From Nymphaea colorata (Eukaryota; Streptophyta; Magnoliopsida; Nymphaeales; Nymphaeaceae), in assembly GCF_008831285.2 (NCBI RefSeq), contig NC_045146.1:21405289-21469288 (forward strand): a DNA stretch of 64,000 nucleotides. Direction: 5' to 3'. The translations under genes were made by a program, and so were the position numbers. Position 1 is the stretch's first letter; the number at the start of each line of letters is the position of its first letter. A model generated the notes under the pieces. The model made no database searches and had not been told where the DNA came from. It saw nothing but the letters and a program-made list of their open reading frames with translations. Shown piece by piece: positions 36,548 to 49,423 of this stretch.

Positions 36548-36601
36548 GGAGAGAAAGGAAAATAACATTAACATGGAGAGAAAGGAAAATAACATTAACA
36601 T
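36548..36601. repeat. Perfect 27-base tandem duplication
   Basis: Two adjoining identical copies begin GGAGAGAAAGG and end AACATTAACAT (36548-36574 and 36575-36601). Identity implies a recent event. Confidence 0.95.
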
Positions 36602-37443
36602 AAGTCCAACAAAAAGTTGAACTTGAAAAAAGATTACATCTACAAATCAGCTCTCAATTCTTGTATGAGGTTGAAGGTACCAGTAGTTTCCCATAGGTTA
36701 CGGGAAATTAACCAAACATCATTCAAAATGGAAGAGGTATGACCGCACCTTGGAATTGTTCATCATCAAGTTTAGTAGAAGCTTGGTATATTGCATGCAA
36801 TGCTTAAAAGAGGTTAGGCATATCTTGATTGGCTTAGCCTCAGCGCAGGAAATAAAACTGTCGGTATGCGACTTGTCTCACTTATCTGCGGTTGGTCCAG
36901 ATTTACCCTGGGCCCATTTACGCTGGGCCCCTGGCTGTACTGATAATTTGTCTTGATATCATGATTTGGATAATCGATAAAGAAGAACAGAAAGCACAAA
37001 ATGATGTACTTCTTCCGGAATGGGACTGCTTGACCTGTTTGGATCTATTAAACAGTCAAGTTAATTGTGCACTGTAATGAACGAGAAAATGCCTACATTT
37101 GAATCTCGTTTCTGAACAATTCAAACGCAACAATTGGGACGCTCAGATCTTCAGATCTCAGATTCAGGATTCGACCGCAGACTATCTGCACCTAAATTTA
37201 AGCTAGCAGACGACAAATCACCAGATATTTCGCTTCCCCCGAGAGGAAAAGCCCCTTCCTTCTGCAGTAATGATCCCGCCCCCCTATCTAAGGTTTCCTG
37301 TCATAATGACGAAGAATATTTAAGTTGGCACTTTCCTAATGAGATTAGACGAAGTCATCGAAATGAAATGAAAGTCAAAGCCGCTTCGGAACCATCTTCC
37401 TCGTTTGCCGCAGCAATCCAAATTCTTAAGCACAAGCAGCAAG

Positions 37444-37464
37444 CTCTCTCTCTCTCTCTCTCTC
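37444..37464 (+). repeat. CT microsatellite just before the UNC93-like start
   Basis: About ten CT units end 14 bases before the chosen start codon. Pyrimidine tracts in this position are common in plant 5' leaders. In the longer in-frame reading it would encode a Leu-Ser run, which argues for it being non-coding. Confidence 0.85.
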
Positions 37465-37478
37465 GTTTTCTCTCTAAG

Positions 37479-39534
37479 ATGGGCATCGAGAGGGAAGGTA
37501 CTGAGACTCAGGAGAAGGCTAATGATGGCCTAGAGGTTGTGGGAGATAGAGGGTTCCGCTACAACTCGCCGTTGGTGCAGGTGGCTTTGATTGGCCTGGT
37601 CTGTTTCTGCTGCCCCGGCATGTTTAATGCCCTCAGTGGGATGGGAGGTGGCGGTCAGGTCGATCATACTGCCGCTAACAACGCCAACACCGCCCTCTAC
37701 ACCACCTTCGCCGTCTTCGGTGTCCTTGGCGGCGGCATCTACAACGTCCTCGGTCCACATCTCACCCTCTTCGCTGGCTGCTCTACCTATGTCCTCTATG
37801 CGGGATCCTTCCTCTACTACAACCATCACAAGGATCAGACCTTTGCTATCGTCGCTGGCGCCATTCTCGGTGTCGGCGCCGGACTCCTCTGGGCCGGACA
37901 GGGAGCTATCATGACCTCCTACCCGCCTTACAACCGGAAAGGCACCTATATCTCCGTCTTCTGGAGTATTTTCAACTTAGGTGGTGTCATTGGTGGCCTA
38001 ATTCCCTTTCTTCTAAACTACCATCGAACCGCTCCATCCGTAAATGATGGTACCTATATTGGTTTTATGGCGTTCATGTCGCTAGGAGCACTCCTGACTC
38101 TCACGATTCTTCCACCCAACAAGGTAATTCGCGATGATGGCAGCCGTCCGGCGATTGTGAAGTACTCGAATCCGTCGAAAGAATGCATCGAGATTCTCAA
38201 ACTGTTCCTGAATTGGAAGATGCTGATGATTGTCCCTGCAGCATGGGCTAGCAATTTCTTTTACAGCTACCAATTTAACAATGTCAACGGGTTGTTGTTC
38301 ACTCTGAGAACCCGAGGGTTGAATAACGTCTTCTACTGGGGGGCACAAATGATGGGCTCTATTGGAATTGGCCATGTGTTGGATTTCAGCTTCAGGAATC
38401 GACGGACCAGGGGCTTTGTTGGAGTTGGGATCGTAGCAACGATGGGGACAGCAATTTGGTCTGGAGGGCTTGCGAAACAATTGCAGTATTCTTTGGAAGA
38501 CAAGCCTGATTTACTGGATTTTAAGGATGGAGGACGATTTGCCGGTCCATTTGTGCTTTATTTCTGCTATGGTTTGTTGGATGCTATGTTTCAGAGTTTG
38601 TGCTATTGGGTGATTGGAGCATTGGCTGACGACAGTCAGACTCTGAGCAGGTAAACAGTTGATAATCAGATGTTTCCGAAGGTTTAGTTTGTTTTTTGCT
38701 TGCGTTCTGATGCTGCTGATGTTTTCCCAAAGCACACAGGCTCATGCTTGTCATGGAATCTCTTGCTTTCTTGTCTTTTTCACGTAGATGTTTCTTAAAT
38801 CTAAAACTAGGGAGACAGATTTGGTTGCTCATGATGTTTTGTAATTGTAAAATTGTTTAGCTTGAAAGAGGGAAGGCTTGCCAATGCATCAATTTGGTTA
38901 TAGCCAATAAACCGAATTATGCAATGGATGTGTCTAGTGAATAGATGGATTTGCTAACTAGTTAACTTGGCCTCCACACCTGGGATAATAGTTGGCTAAT
39001 TGCTTAACTTTTCCTGTTGTTCTGAGTTTGATATATATTTGTCGTTCATGAAAATGAAAGTGCCAGGTTGAGCCAATTATGGTCATGGAAGTCGGATGTA
39101 AACCCACCTTTTCTATTACTACACTCTTGGGAGTGTAATGGACTAGATTCAATCTAGCATTCCGTCTGTCTTGTAATTTTAAAAGTTCTCTTGTTGCTTT
39201 TTCTAAGTAAAATCTCATGTTATGAGTCTCAGTCAACTTGTGAATGAATTTTATTTGAGGCTCGTATGGGCTTCTTCTAGCTGAATGTCTTTGAGCTCGT
39301 TGCTGCAATTGTACTAACTGTTTTGGTATCGCCAGGTATAGTGGGTTTTATAAAGGCGTTCAGAGTGCTGGAGCCGCAGTTGCTTGGCAGATAGATACAC
39401 ATAAGACCCCCTTGCTGTCTCAGTTGATAGTGAACTGGTCGCTCACAACAGTCAGCTATCCGTTGCTGATCATTTTGATCGCCTTTGCTCTAAATGATGA
39501 TGAGAAAGTTGAGGCAGGCAATGATCGAGCCTAA
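37479..39534 (+). CDS. UNC93-like membrane protein
   Basis: Two exons, 37479-38650 and 39336-39534, give 456 residues, normal for plant UNC93-like proteins. The sequence has a short acidic N-terminus, then RYNSPLVQVALIGLVCFCCP, GMFNALSGMGGGG, a GAGLLWAGQGAIMTSYP helix, WASNFFYSYQFNNVNG and GRFAGPFVLYFCYG, with about 11-12 membrane helices of the major facilitator type. Exon 2 supplies RYSGFYKGVQSAGAA and the last helices, ending in an acidic tail. Animal UNC-93 regulates potassium channels and UNC93B1 traffics Toll-like receptors; the plant proteins are little characterised and thought to affect ion homeostasis. The frame is open for 115 codons upstream of the chosen ATG, with one further in-frame ATG at 37368, but known relatives begin close to MG..., so I prefer 37479. 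Confidence 0.93.
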
Positions 39535-42500
39535 TTATGGATCAGCAAAGTTGATCATACCAGTGATGTTTGGTAGCTGTTCAGCAAAGGACTGGTTGTT
39601 TAGTGAAGGCTTTACTCGTCGATCCTGTTCATACGTTCGTTCTGGTTTCTTTTCTTGGCGATTTGGATTCGCAAGAGCTGTTATTGTTGGGATCGGGCGA
39701 TCGGCAATGAGTACCGTGGAACGAACAGTTGGAAATTCTTTCGACTGTAAGGAGTTCATTGTTTCATGTGGAACTTTTGTAATGTGTTGAAACTGGAAAA
39801 TTCATTTGCCGCGAGCCTAAGCGGGTATAGGCCCTTTGGCGGGGTATGTAGCCACAGGGTTTCACCTTGTTACGTGTAAGTATCTTAGTTGTGGTTCATT
39901 CATGTTAAAAAAATTGGCAGGTAGTACCTTACCTGTTTGTAGAGGCGCGTGGTGTGTCTTTGTCCTTCTCTGTCTTCTTTGTTGCTGCAAATAGGAAGAG
40001 AAGCATTCCAGTGAAAATTTGAAACCGACTGCTGCAAATAGACTTTGAAGAGGGAAATGGGGGGGAAGGGCTTAATTCCACCATCATATCCAACCTATCT
40101 TGCTGGTTTAGATGCTTGTAGTTGCAGGGCAGATGAGCAGAGCAGTGGAGGTCGGCCATCTTCAACACCATTTTGCAGGGCTTTTGGCTTGGCAAGGAAG
40201 AGCCACAAGTCTATACCAGTATCGCTTCAACAACTGTAGAGTAGGAAGGATGGGTACTATACTAATGAAGCACACGTAGGTCTACAAATTAAGCAACAAA
40301 AAGAGTATGTCTACCTATTATTAAGTTTCAGGTGAGAGCTGGATAGGAAACTTTGCTCCCCTCCTCCTCTTGCTTTTGTTCTTGCTCGGGTTTTTGTTGT
40401 TTGTTGTTGTTTTCTTTGTTAATTTTTCTCTTATGTCACTTTATCTTTCTCTTTTGCCTATACACATTTTGCCTTTAATGAATTTCCATTTTGTTGGCTC
40501 TCGCTGGGGGTGGGCATAACATAGTCTCCTATATTGGCCGTAAAAACGTGGTAGGTATTTGAATGGATTTAGTGGAGCCACAAAAAAGGCAAATTAGTGT
40601 TTATAGATGGAAAGATGAAGGTAGTGGCGGCGCTAGAAATTTAGCTGGGTAACATGATAAAAAATTATAAATCAATTAAATGTTAAAAAAATAATGAATA
40701 ATTGCCAAAATATAAATAATTATTTCAAAGGATGATATAAATAAAAGAGAGAGAGAGAGCAGCCGACAAAATGAAAATTCATTAACAAAATTGAGTGATG
40801 AGTAGTCATAAATAACATCAAAAGGTTGTCAAAAAAAAAAAGAGAAAGCAAAGTTAACAAAGAAGCAACTAATCAAAGAAAAAACAAGAGATATGAGAGA
40901 GAAGGAGAGACAGATAGAGGGCGGAGGGGAGGAAGTTAATAAAAAGTTAATCAGTAGCTGAATGCAATAGCGAGATGCACATCGCCCCTGACCTAGTCGC
41001 TAACAGAGTTTGCAGCTGTTGTCTGTGTCTTTGAAACAACATCCCAAATCTGCCACCAACAACTAAGAAGCCACGACGGCCAAGTATACTGTGAAAACAA
41101 AGAGGTAGAGTGCAAAAGGGTGAAAAGAAGAAGCAAGCGAGCGGAGAGAGGGTTAGGCAAGAACTGTGACAAAGAAAGCCAAGTAAAAGAAGGATATGAC
41201 AGAAAAAAAAGGCAAAAAGTGAAAAGGTGAAAGCATGACTCTGCAGCTCAACAATAAAGGATACCCTGGTTAGCAAAATGAAAGTCAAGGCATTGGAGAT
41301 TATCAAAGGTATTGATGTAGCCGACAAGGAGGAGCCAAGTAAAAACAATAAAAGGATCAGCAAACCAAAGAGCTCGATTGAAGGAAGTAAAGTGGCAAGA
41401 AGTCGTAGAGTTTGCTCCAAAGAAAAATGAAGAAAGTCAAAAACTTTGAAGGAGCGAATTGAGGATTTTGTGCTTCAAAAATTTTAAGGGGCACTTTGAC
41501 GACATTGAACCAAATTCCAAGGGCACGTAAATGTGGCTTAGAAATCATTGACGCTCGCTGAAAAAGAGATAAATGATGCCAATAGAAGAGAGTGAGCAGA
41601 AACCACCAATCGTAGATGGTGAGATGACAACTACTTGGAAACTATATATATTATCTTCTACTAATTAGTCATATCTATGTACATTATAACCAGTTGAGGT
41701 AATACTTGGGATAATACTTGCTTAACTGTTAGTTAAACATTTGTAAAATACTCGAAATTCAAGATTCACGTCTATTCAAACTTCACGTAACAGTGTATCA
41801 AAAACCTCCCATATACGGGGGAAACAATACATGGCCGCAATTTTGGAAAGGAGAAAACCCTACGTAGACCAGGAGTCGCCCGTTCGCATGAAAGAGTGTT
41901 CCGAACCACATGATGCTTGGATGAGAGAAAGTTTGAGTGTTTAAAGGCCCTTCACTTTAATAGTTCTAAACTATGGAGGAAGCAGTTGTATGCACAACAA
42001 GTGGCTTTTGCTGCTTTTTAGCGAAAGTACCTTTTTTTATGATGTGATGATTTAAATATTCGGTTTTAAAAGATGTATAGACGCTTTAATAAGTGTTCCA
42101 ATTTAGGTGCGTGAATGTAAGACCAAATTCTCCGCCTCCCTAATTTTAAATCAGATTTTCAAAAAAAGAATTGAGATTCTAGCGTCCGATTTAACATGGG
42201 GGCTACGTTAAATCCATAATTTAGCACATTAAAAATATAATTTTTAAGTTGTTCATTAATGTTTGGGTTTATGGATTTCGAGCCATAAAAAGAGGGGTAG
42301 CTCTGGCTTGAAATGGATATTGCATCTTTCAAAATATTCCTAATCTTCTTAGAAATGGAGAATTTAAAATCTTGAAGTTAAAAACCTAAGACATGGGTAA
42401 AAATTTAAGATTTTTCATAACCTTAAATTTGAAAGTTTTAGTAATCAAACCCCTTCTTAAAAACTCCGTGGTTCTTGGTGCATTAATTAAGAACCCGCTG

Positions 42501-42771
42501 CCCGGGCTTAGGCCGAATGGACTAAGCGCCGCCCACCTCTTAGCTCTGAGCTTGCCCTCAGCCTTGGGCCCTTGAGTTTCTTTCTTCGTGCCATAACATA
42601 AACCAGGGTTTTGATGCCGAGGGTTTAGCTGATGCCACTCTGTGCATGTAGAGTGGTGATTTCCCCTTCATACTTGGTCACTGATTCACTGCTCCATCTC
42701 TGGCCTCCACTGACCAAAGGATCCAGTCCTTGAGGAGGCGGAATAACAGTTGGAGAAGAGGCACACGGAAC
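39535..42771. other. Intergenic region between the UNC93-like gene and the next gene
   Basis: No gene is recognised. At about 40617-40642 the text GGTAGTGGCGGCGCTAGAAA resembles the terminus of a common plant transposon family (AGTGGCGGAGCCAG...), followed by A-rich, purine-heavy DNA to about 41560 that is probably its body. A minus-strand open frame at 40947-41420 is only the pyrimidine-rich complement of that DNA. Confidence 0.4.
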
Positions 42772-45700
42772 ATGTTTCCGACTCTAGTGCGATATTTCTC
42801 CAAGAAAGCCGCGCCAGACTTGAGAAGGATAAACCCGAGACTTCCTCCTCAGCAGGCATCTGAGGTCTCCAAGTCACTTTATCAGCTCATCAAGGATCAT
42901 GGTCCCATTACCGTGGGAAGTACTTGGGACTACGCCAAGGTCGGTCGATTTGTAAAACTTGGTCACCGTTCAAGTTATTCGTCGACGATCTAGAATTTGT
43001 ACACCTTCTGGGTGTTTCTTCGTTTTTGATGTTTGTGATTTGCTTCTTGGTTGATTGGGAGAACACCCAGTTGTTTTTTCTATCTTTTTTGTTTTCCGGA
43101 TCGCTGATCCTTGTTCGCCCTATGCTTTTTTTTGGCATACTGTTCCTAATCCTTGGGATAGTTGATGTGTTTGTGTAGTGGTTTTGTAAAGTTTTATCAT
43201 CGGATCGATACGCTGAGTTGCTTGTTCTTATAGGCTTGATCGATTATTGTGGGTTCTTTTTTGTACTTTTTTGGCTCTGTTTTCTTCTTCATTGGTAGAG
43301 CGCCCACTTGTTTTTCTTGCTTCTTTCTTATTCTAGATGAAATGTTTGAAGGCCATTTTTATTTTTCTTTCGCTAATTAACCATTACTTGCTTCAAATGA
43401 CATGTTTGTTTGTGTGGTTTATTTGTTAAAATTTTCTGATTAATAGTAGGGGCGACCTCTGTGTCTTGTAGATACTTGCACATGCTACTAATAAACATTC
43501 TATGACACAAAGCACACCGACAGTTTTAGTATAATAATTACCTAAGCTTTGGCTTGCTGAGTACAAAAGAAAGAAGAAAGATAGCTTGTTTGACGTCTTC
43601 AATGTGAATTCTATTTTTCAAACTTCCCAATCGGGTGTCCCCTAAACATTTAAAACATGACCATGTTGATTGGAGAACTGGAAGATTCTGCAGAGGATCA
43701 TCAATTCGAAGAAAAAATTCTGTTGAGATATAAACATTTGAGTGGGTATGGTTAAATTTCTTATCATGGCGGAGTTGGTTTGTAATTGTTCTTAGTAAAC
43801 GAGTAGTGTCCACTGATTCATGTATGAGACTAGATGGTTGACTCATATATAATAGACCTTGTGATGATGGAAGCTTGTGAAGGAAAATGTAATGCTCTAA
43901 GGGCTGCTGTCCTACATGTTAGGACTTATAAGTTCACTGTTAGTACTTTAACCGCATATGCACCTTGAATCCATGGGCACGTGACTATGTTGCTTACAGA
44001 AAGTCATCTTTCTAACTTCATATATCTTTATGCTGAGACATTCAAGTTACTCCTTGTTTGAACTTTGAAGCTAGACACTGACCTATTTTTTCCAATTAAG
44101 GCATATCGACATTCAGTAGTTATTGCTCATAGTCATAGTGTATGCCTACTAAGTAAAAGTATCATTGATCATGATGCAGAATCTAATTTTTCATTAGAGT
44201 CTTAAATAGAAGCATCTTTGTACTTTGTAGTAGGCAAAGAAATGTCAAAGAATGGGTAGCACGTCCAGTCTGTTCAAGCATGAAATTTTAAACTGAAGAG
44301 GCTTTCCACAAGCAGAATGTCTTTCTATTTTCTTTGGTATTGTAATTTTATGCCCGTTATTAGGAGCATATGGAGACAAAGCCAGGAGTGTTGGGAAGAC
44401 AAGATAGACCATGTTACTGTAGAGAACATGAATTTGATTTTCCAATAGCTAAAAGGGTTAGTTTCTGTATTGCTCAAAACTGTTGTGCTTTTCTTTAAAT
44501 GAAATAACCAGCTAGTTCATAACTTCTTATTACTTTAGAGTCTAACCGATCTCATTCAATAGGAATTCTAGGAGCAATTGAAAACAACAATAGCCATCAG
44601 CTGTCTCCAAAATGAAGATTTTTTGCCATTTGTCCTGTGCTTTTGATGGATGCTACTGAAAACATCATGATGCATCCAATCAACCATTTAAAGCAGGGAA
44701 TTCCCTATGGTTCTGAAAGTGGATATTAATTTGTTCTTAAACTCACAAGAATTGACTACAGAATCATTACTATCAGTTTCTCATGGAATAGTCTTCCGAT
44801 AGTCACGTTAACATAACCCATGCATCATATCTCACTTATGTCGTGATTTGCCTGCTCACTTGTCATATTACATATCAACTACACTTGAATTTTCGGGTAG
44901 CTAATCAAAAAGGCAATTACTGGATGGCAAGATTTGTCCTAAAAAGGAGCTGGAGTTAAGGGACTGTAGCCTTATTAAATAGGTTTTCTTTTCTGCATGG
45001 CCCGCAGCTGTGGATAAGGATTTTTCATTTTCTTTTCCAATTTTTGGGTCGAGGGACTTAACCGCTCACCCAGAGTCATAGAACTGTGTAGTTTGGAATC
45101 CCTGCAATCAGTGCCTATATATGTTTTGGCTTGTGCAGAGAACTGATGCCCATAGAGCTTGAACCATTAGTGTCCATCTAAACACTACACCAAACCACCT
45201 TGGGGTTGTTGGAGGCTTTTCATGTTCAAGGGGTTCTTGCCTCCAGTTGGTTTCTGCATTTATCTCATTATTTTGTTTACATCTGAGACATGGTCAGCAA
45301 GTAGTAAGGAAGGGAGAGAAATCATATCTTTCATAGTAGTAGTAACATTGATCTGCTTGAAATTAAAAATGATCTTGGTGCCACAGAATAAGCAATTGGG
45401 ATAAAGGGGTTCGAACTTTGAAGCTTGAAGCCAGTCACTTACAAGGCAAAAGATTTTTGTTGTGGTTGTGGAGCCTTTTTTGGATAATTCATTCTTCCAT
45501 ATTGTCCGTTAAAGGGTATCTTGTCTCTGCTTAAGGGATTGCGTGCGACATAGAATCTAAGCATGTTCTGTTATTAGATGGCATATATTGATCATTTGGA
45601 TCTCAATTTCACCTTAATGTAAGCATGCTCTATTATTAGATGGCATATTTTGATCATTTGGATCTCAATTTCACCAAGGGTGCTGGGGCAGAAAATTTGT

Positions 45701-46414
45701 TCCAAATGCAAAATGTTTTTTTATATCATTTATCATATTTATAAATCAGTCATGATAGGTGAAGGAGCATGGTAACTTTTCTTTCTTAACTGAACTAAAC
45801 TGTATGGACATACTGAAGCCATTGTAGCAGTGGGTCGTCTGAATGATCGAAGAAATGTGTTTTTTTACTTTGGAATTTTGGTTTACTAGCTACACAAGTT
45901 GTTGCTATTCTCTCTAAAGCGTCCTGCTTCTATGCTTTACTGGGTGAAGGTTGTAGCTAGTGGATCCAGGAAGTGTGGAAATTCACTGAAAGTCTGAAAC
46001 TGATTTTGAAAGGGAAACCTTCTGCTTATCTTCTTTCTGCTTATCTTCTTTCATGGTTCTGAGCAAGTTCTCAAAAAATGCACAGAGAACATTGCATTAT
46101 TGCTAATATGTTCCCCATAATTCTCATTGATTTTTGGTTCACATTTTTCTTTCCCCTTCTTTGACACGTTTATAGTTTCACTACAGGATGCTGGTATTAG
46201 TGGTTTGAGCAGCAAAACACATATGAAGATAATGCTCAAATGGATGAGGGGAAGGAAGATGCTAAAACTTTCTTGCACTCATGTAGGTTCCAGCAAGAAA
46301 TTTTTCCACTCTACATTGCCTGAAACACCTCAAGCTAATCCTCCTGTAACTTCTCCAGTCGTGGAGCCTGTAGTTGCACAACGTACCTTAAAGAAGAAAA
46401 AGCAAGGCAAATGA
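42772..46414 (+). CDS. Small conserved-looking, probably mitochondrial protein of unknown function
   Basis: Two exons, 42772-42939 and 46187-46414, join in phase 0 to give 131 residues. I do not recognise a named family. The N-terminus (MFPTLVRYFSKKAAPDLRR) is hydrophobic then basic with no acids for 15 residues, like a mitochondrial presequence. The middle, about 27-95 (SEVSKSLYQLIKDHGPITVG, then DAGISGLSSKTHMKIMLKWM), has the helix-turn-helix rhythm of a small winged-helix fold. It then becomes basic and ends in KKKKQGK. The composition would suit a small nucleic-acid- or ribosome-binding protein, but that is inference. The 3.2 kb intron is large for so small a gene and holds no recognisable gene, only a 56-base tandem duplication. 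The two halves read sensibly across the junction, and donor and acceptor are standard. Confidence 0.7.
45558..45675. repeat. Tandem duplication, 56-base unit with 62-base period
   Basis: Copies at 45558-45613 and 45620-45675 begin TAAGCATG(T/C)TCT(G/A)TTATTAG and end CTCAATTTCACC with three or four differences. They lie in the large intron of the small unknown gene. Confidence 0.92.
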
Positions 46415-47685
46415 TATTTTTCTTCTCTATAATTGAATTAAAGAAAATTGGAAGTGAATGTTGGCTGTCACCGTTGCAAGTGATATGAAACTATTCTGTT
46501 CTTGAGATCTGGTGTATGGAATGCTTGTACTTTTTCCAGTATGTTTGGACTACAAAAGGAATTGTTGAAATTCAATTCAGACTATGGTCCTTGTAAACAG
46601 GATATCTTGGTCGGTCCAACTTCTTCCAATCAATTTTGCTAATTGCTGTATTGTCTCATAGACATTTAGTCTAATTGCAAAGTTCTTTTCTCCAAGCAGC
46701 TTCGTTATTGTTTTTGTCCTTTTACGTTGTGATTGGTTACTAAAGTAGATATTTTCTGGAAATGCGTGGAAAGTTGGCATATCCCGCAAGCTTGTGTTTG
46801 TTGATTTTCTCTTTTTCTGCAGCAACTATGGATGATTTGGAATGAAGAGCAGATCAGGTCATTTTGTATATAAATGATTTGTCAGTCAATTGGATCCTTG
46901 TTCATCTCACTCTATGAAAAATGTGACTGGAAGGATGCATGATGGGGTTTAAAAATAAAGAAGAAATCACTTTATACGGTACGCCTTTTATGCGAATCAA
47001 GCCACGATTGGTACAAGCCGCCGGCTGGTGTTCATAAATTTTAAATTTTTCATTTGCAACTGATTGCTTGTTGCAGTAATTCTGAATGTCGTCAACCTGG
47101 AGGACATGTGTTCCTGGTTAAAAGGTCGTCTTCTAGTTTTATTTCTGTTTTTTATGGGCCCATCATGTATTCCGAATATTTAGCCAGGTTCTTGGCTGTC
47201 TTAGGCTTACTGTTTTGGGGCTAGGGTTTTCACTTGCAATGTGCTCGGCTACTTCCACCTGGTATGATGCCATGCGTCCCCAAATTTTTGTCCTCAACAT
47301 ATTATTTTTGCTAATAAAGGAATGTAGCTTACCTCCCAGCACCATCCTAATTATTGGAACTGCATAAAGAAAAAAAATCATTCAATGCCCATTAGTAACT
47401 GTCTTGTTGAAAGCTTGTCCTCCAAAATGCCAAATGCCATGGCTTTTCTATACATAAAATGGAACGCATTATGTAGGCTGATGACATACAAGGGATAGGT
47501 TTTAGGTTTTAGTGGTTGTCCCTTTTGCTGCTACCGGAGTGGTAGCATTTCTTTCTCCAGCAATAGCATGTTCTGGAAACAGAAAAGCTTTCATTCTCTA
47601 GTTCTCGAGGGGTTTTTCCCGACAGTAAGGTTTGGGGTTGACAGATGTCTAATTTTTGTTTCGAATCTTTGGGGCATCAACTCTC

Positions 47686-47872
47686 TGTGTTGCAAATGAA
47701 GGGTCACCCATGTGCAAGTTGAAACGCGGTGTGAATGGTACCCCAAAACAGCAAAACATGCCCTATGCCTTAGGGAAACAAAGGGTTGGGAGCACATGTG
47801 CTGCAAATGAAGGGTTACCGATATGCAAGTTAAAATGCAGAGGGGGTGTACCCAACACACCAAAGACTATAC
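47686..47872. repeat. Diverged 111-base tandem repeat between hairpin motifs
   Basis: TGTG(T/C)TGCAAATGAAGGGT occurs at 47686 and again at 47797, each followed by AT(G)TGCAAGTT(G/A)AAA and GGTGT...ACCC text. Both flanks carry a CTACCGGAGT motif within short inverted repeats. At 47529-47547 it is TGCTACC-GGAGT-GGTAGCA with perfect 7-base arms, and a similar form occurs near 47978. The set may be the interior and ends of one decayed element. Confidence 0.6.
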
Positions 47873-48939
47873 TTTGAGTTAATAAGGTCTGGGTGAGAGT
47901 TTCAGTTCTTTTCTAAATTGTTTTAAATTGTATGATCAAACACTCCTCCTGCATATTCAAAACAGAAAAGCTGTTGCTCCTACCGGAGTTGCAGCATATC
48001 GTCCTTCAATAGTCACATGTGCTTTTAGTTGGGTCGACTCTACAAATTGCTTAATGCCTTTCTAGAAGCAGATAACCTGGCTATCTTTGCTCTTACCTCA
48101 CAGTAAACAGTTGATGATTGTTGCGCTCACTGCCCCCCAAAAAAAAAGGTGCGGTAGACCCTATTTACGCCAACTTATGCTCAGGCTAAAATATCAATCC
48201 TAATGCACAACTTATATGTCATACATTTATGCCTATGCTTACCTTTGAAGCAAAACTGTTGCTCTCCAAAAAGAAGAAAAAAGAGGAGCCCAACAGTCAC
48301 AAGCCACAAGGAAAAAAGTTTGGAAGATGGACATAAAGACACGGCTTCTCTTGCTTAAAGTTTGTAGCCGTAGGGCTGCACATGAGCGAGTGGAGCTCCA
48401 TAGCAACATATATAATGCCGTCATTTCTGCCTAGCAAAGCTTCTATTAGAAGTCCATGGAACCATGAATTTTGAGACATAGTTAACAACAGAAATCTTTC
48501 AAAGAAATCATGCCCCGTAAACCGCTAATTTACTTGAGCGACCCACTTATACCCGATGTGCTGAACTTTTACGTGCTGGTTTTTTTATTGAGTCCCTCCA
48601 CAAATTGGAGGGTTGGGAACCAGAAAATTTATGCAGGGGAACCCAGTCATAGAATGGACTTTGTGCCCGAATAGGTCATGGATATTTGGAAATGAGGATT
48701 TCTTCATCCTCTATCTTGTTGTTTAAATATAGCTAGTTTGAGCATATCTTGTAGTTTTTTTTGTTTAAATTTTGAGTAATATTAACTTCTTACACAAATT
48801 TGTATGACGGATCACTCACGAGTTGTTTCCAACTAGCAAAAAGGTTCAAAAGCAAACGAATGCAATCGTAAAAGTGTACGTTGAAGGACCTATTTGATTT
48901 GTCTCTGCCATACATAAGTGGCCTAGTGATGTTTCTCAT

Positions 48940-49423
48940 TAGGACTGCACAACTAGACGAGCCAACTCAAGCTCAACTTGAACTCACTTCAAAAAACTCG
49001 GCTCGTGCTCGACTCATATATATACGAGCTGAGTTCTACCTTACAAAGATACTTGAAACATTAAATGAGTTGTGTTTGAGTTTTAAGAACTAGACTTATT
49101 TATACTCACTCAACTCGGGAACATGTACTTATATAATATTGCCAAAATCGGTTCACTGAATCACCGGTTTTTATTTTTTAAGGTAAAAATAAATTTTTAC
49201 AAGTTATACGAGTTAACACTTACATGAGTTAAACAAGTTAATGCTTACATGAGTTGACACTAAACAAGTTAATGTCTAAACGAGTTGTATGAGAGTTGAG
49301 TTCGAGCTCAATTTTGTATAATTGAGTCAAACTTGCTATAAAGAGCTCAAACTCAAGTTTTTTGAGCGGAGTCTAGCTCTAGTTGGCCAAGCTCAGGCTT
49401 GACTCTGTTCGTGTGCAGCTCTA
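48940..49423. mobile_element. hAT-like MITE with terminal inverted repeats
   Basis: The left end TAGGACTGCACA and the right end, whose complement is TAGAGCTGCACA, form imperfect terminal inverted repeats. The interior is built of GAGCTCAAGCTC / GAGTTGAGTTCGAGC text with long self-complementarity. The element is bracketed by TTTCTCAT (48932-48939) and TTTCTCAG (49424-49431), a 7-of-8 match and the 8-base target duplication expected of hAT elements. At 484 bases it encodes no transposase. Confidence 0.75.

Larger units (their letters stand above)
35684..37478. other. Intergenic region between YIF1 and the UNC93-like gene
   Basis: No gene is recognised. A short inverted repeat, GTCAGACCT and AGGTCCGAC, lies at about 36338-36359. 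A perfect 27-base tandem duplication lies at 36548-36601. From about 37130 the DNA is the leader of the UNC93-like gene. Confidence 0.5.

Noticed and set aside
40947-41420. 157-codon minus-strand hydrophobic open frame
   Set aside because: It is the complement of a purine-rich tract; the Leu/Phe/Ser runs follow from base composition, not membrane helices.
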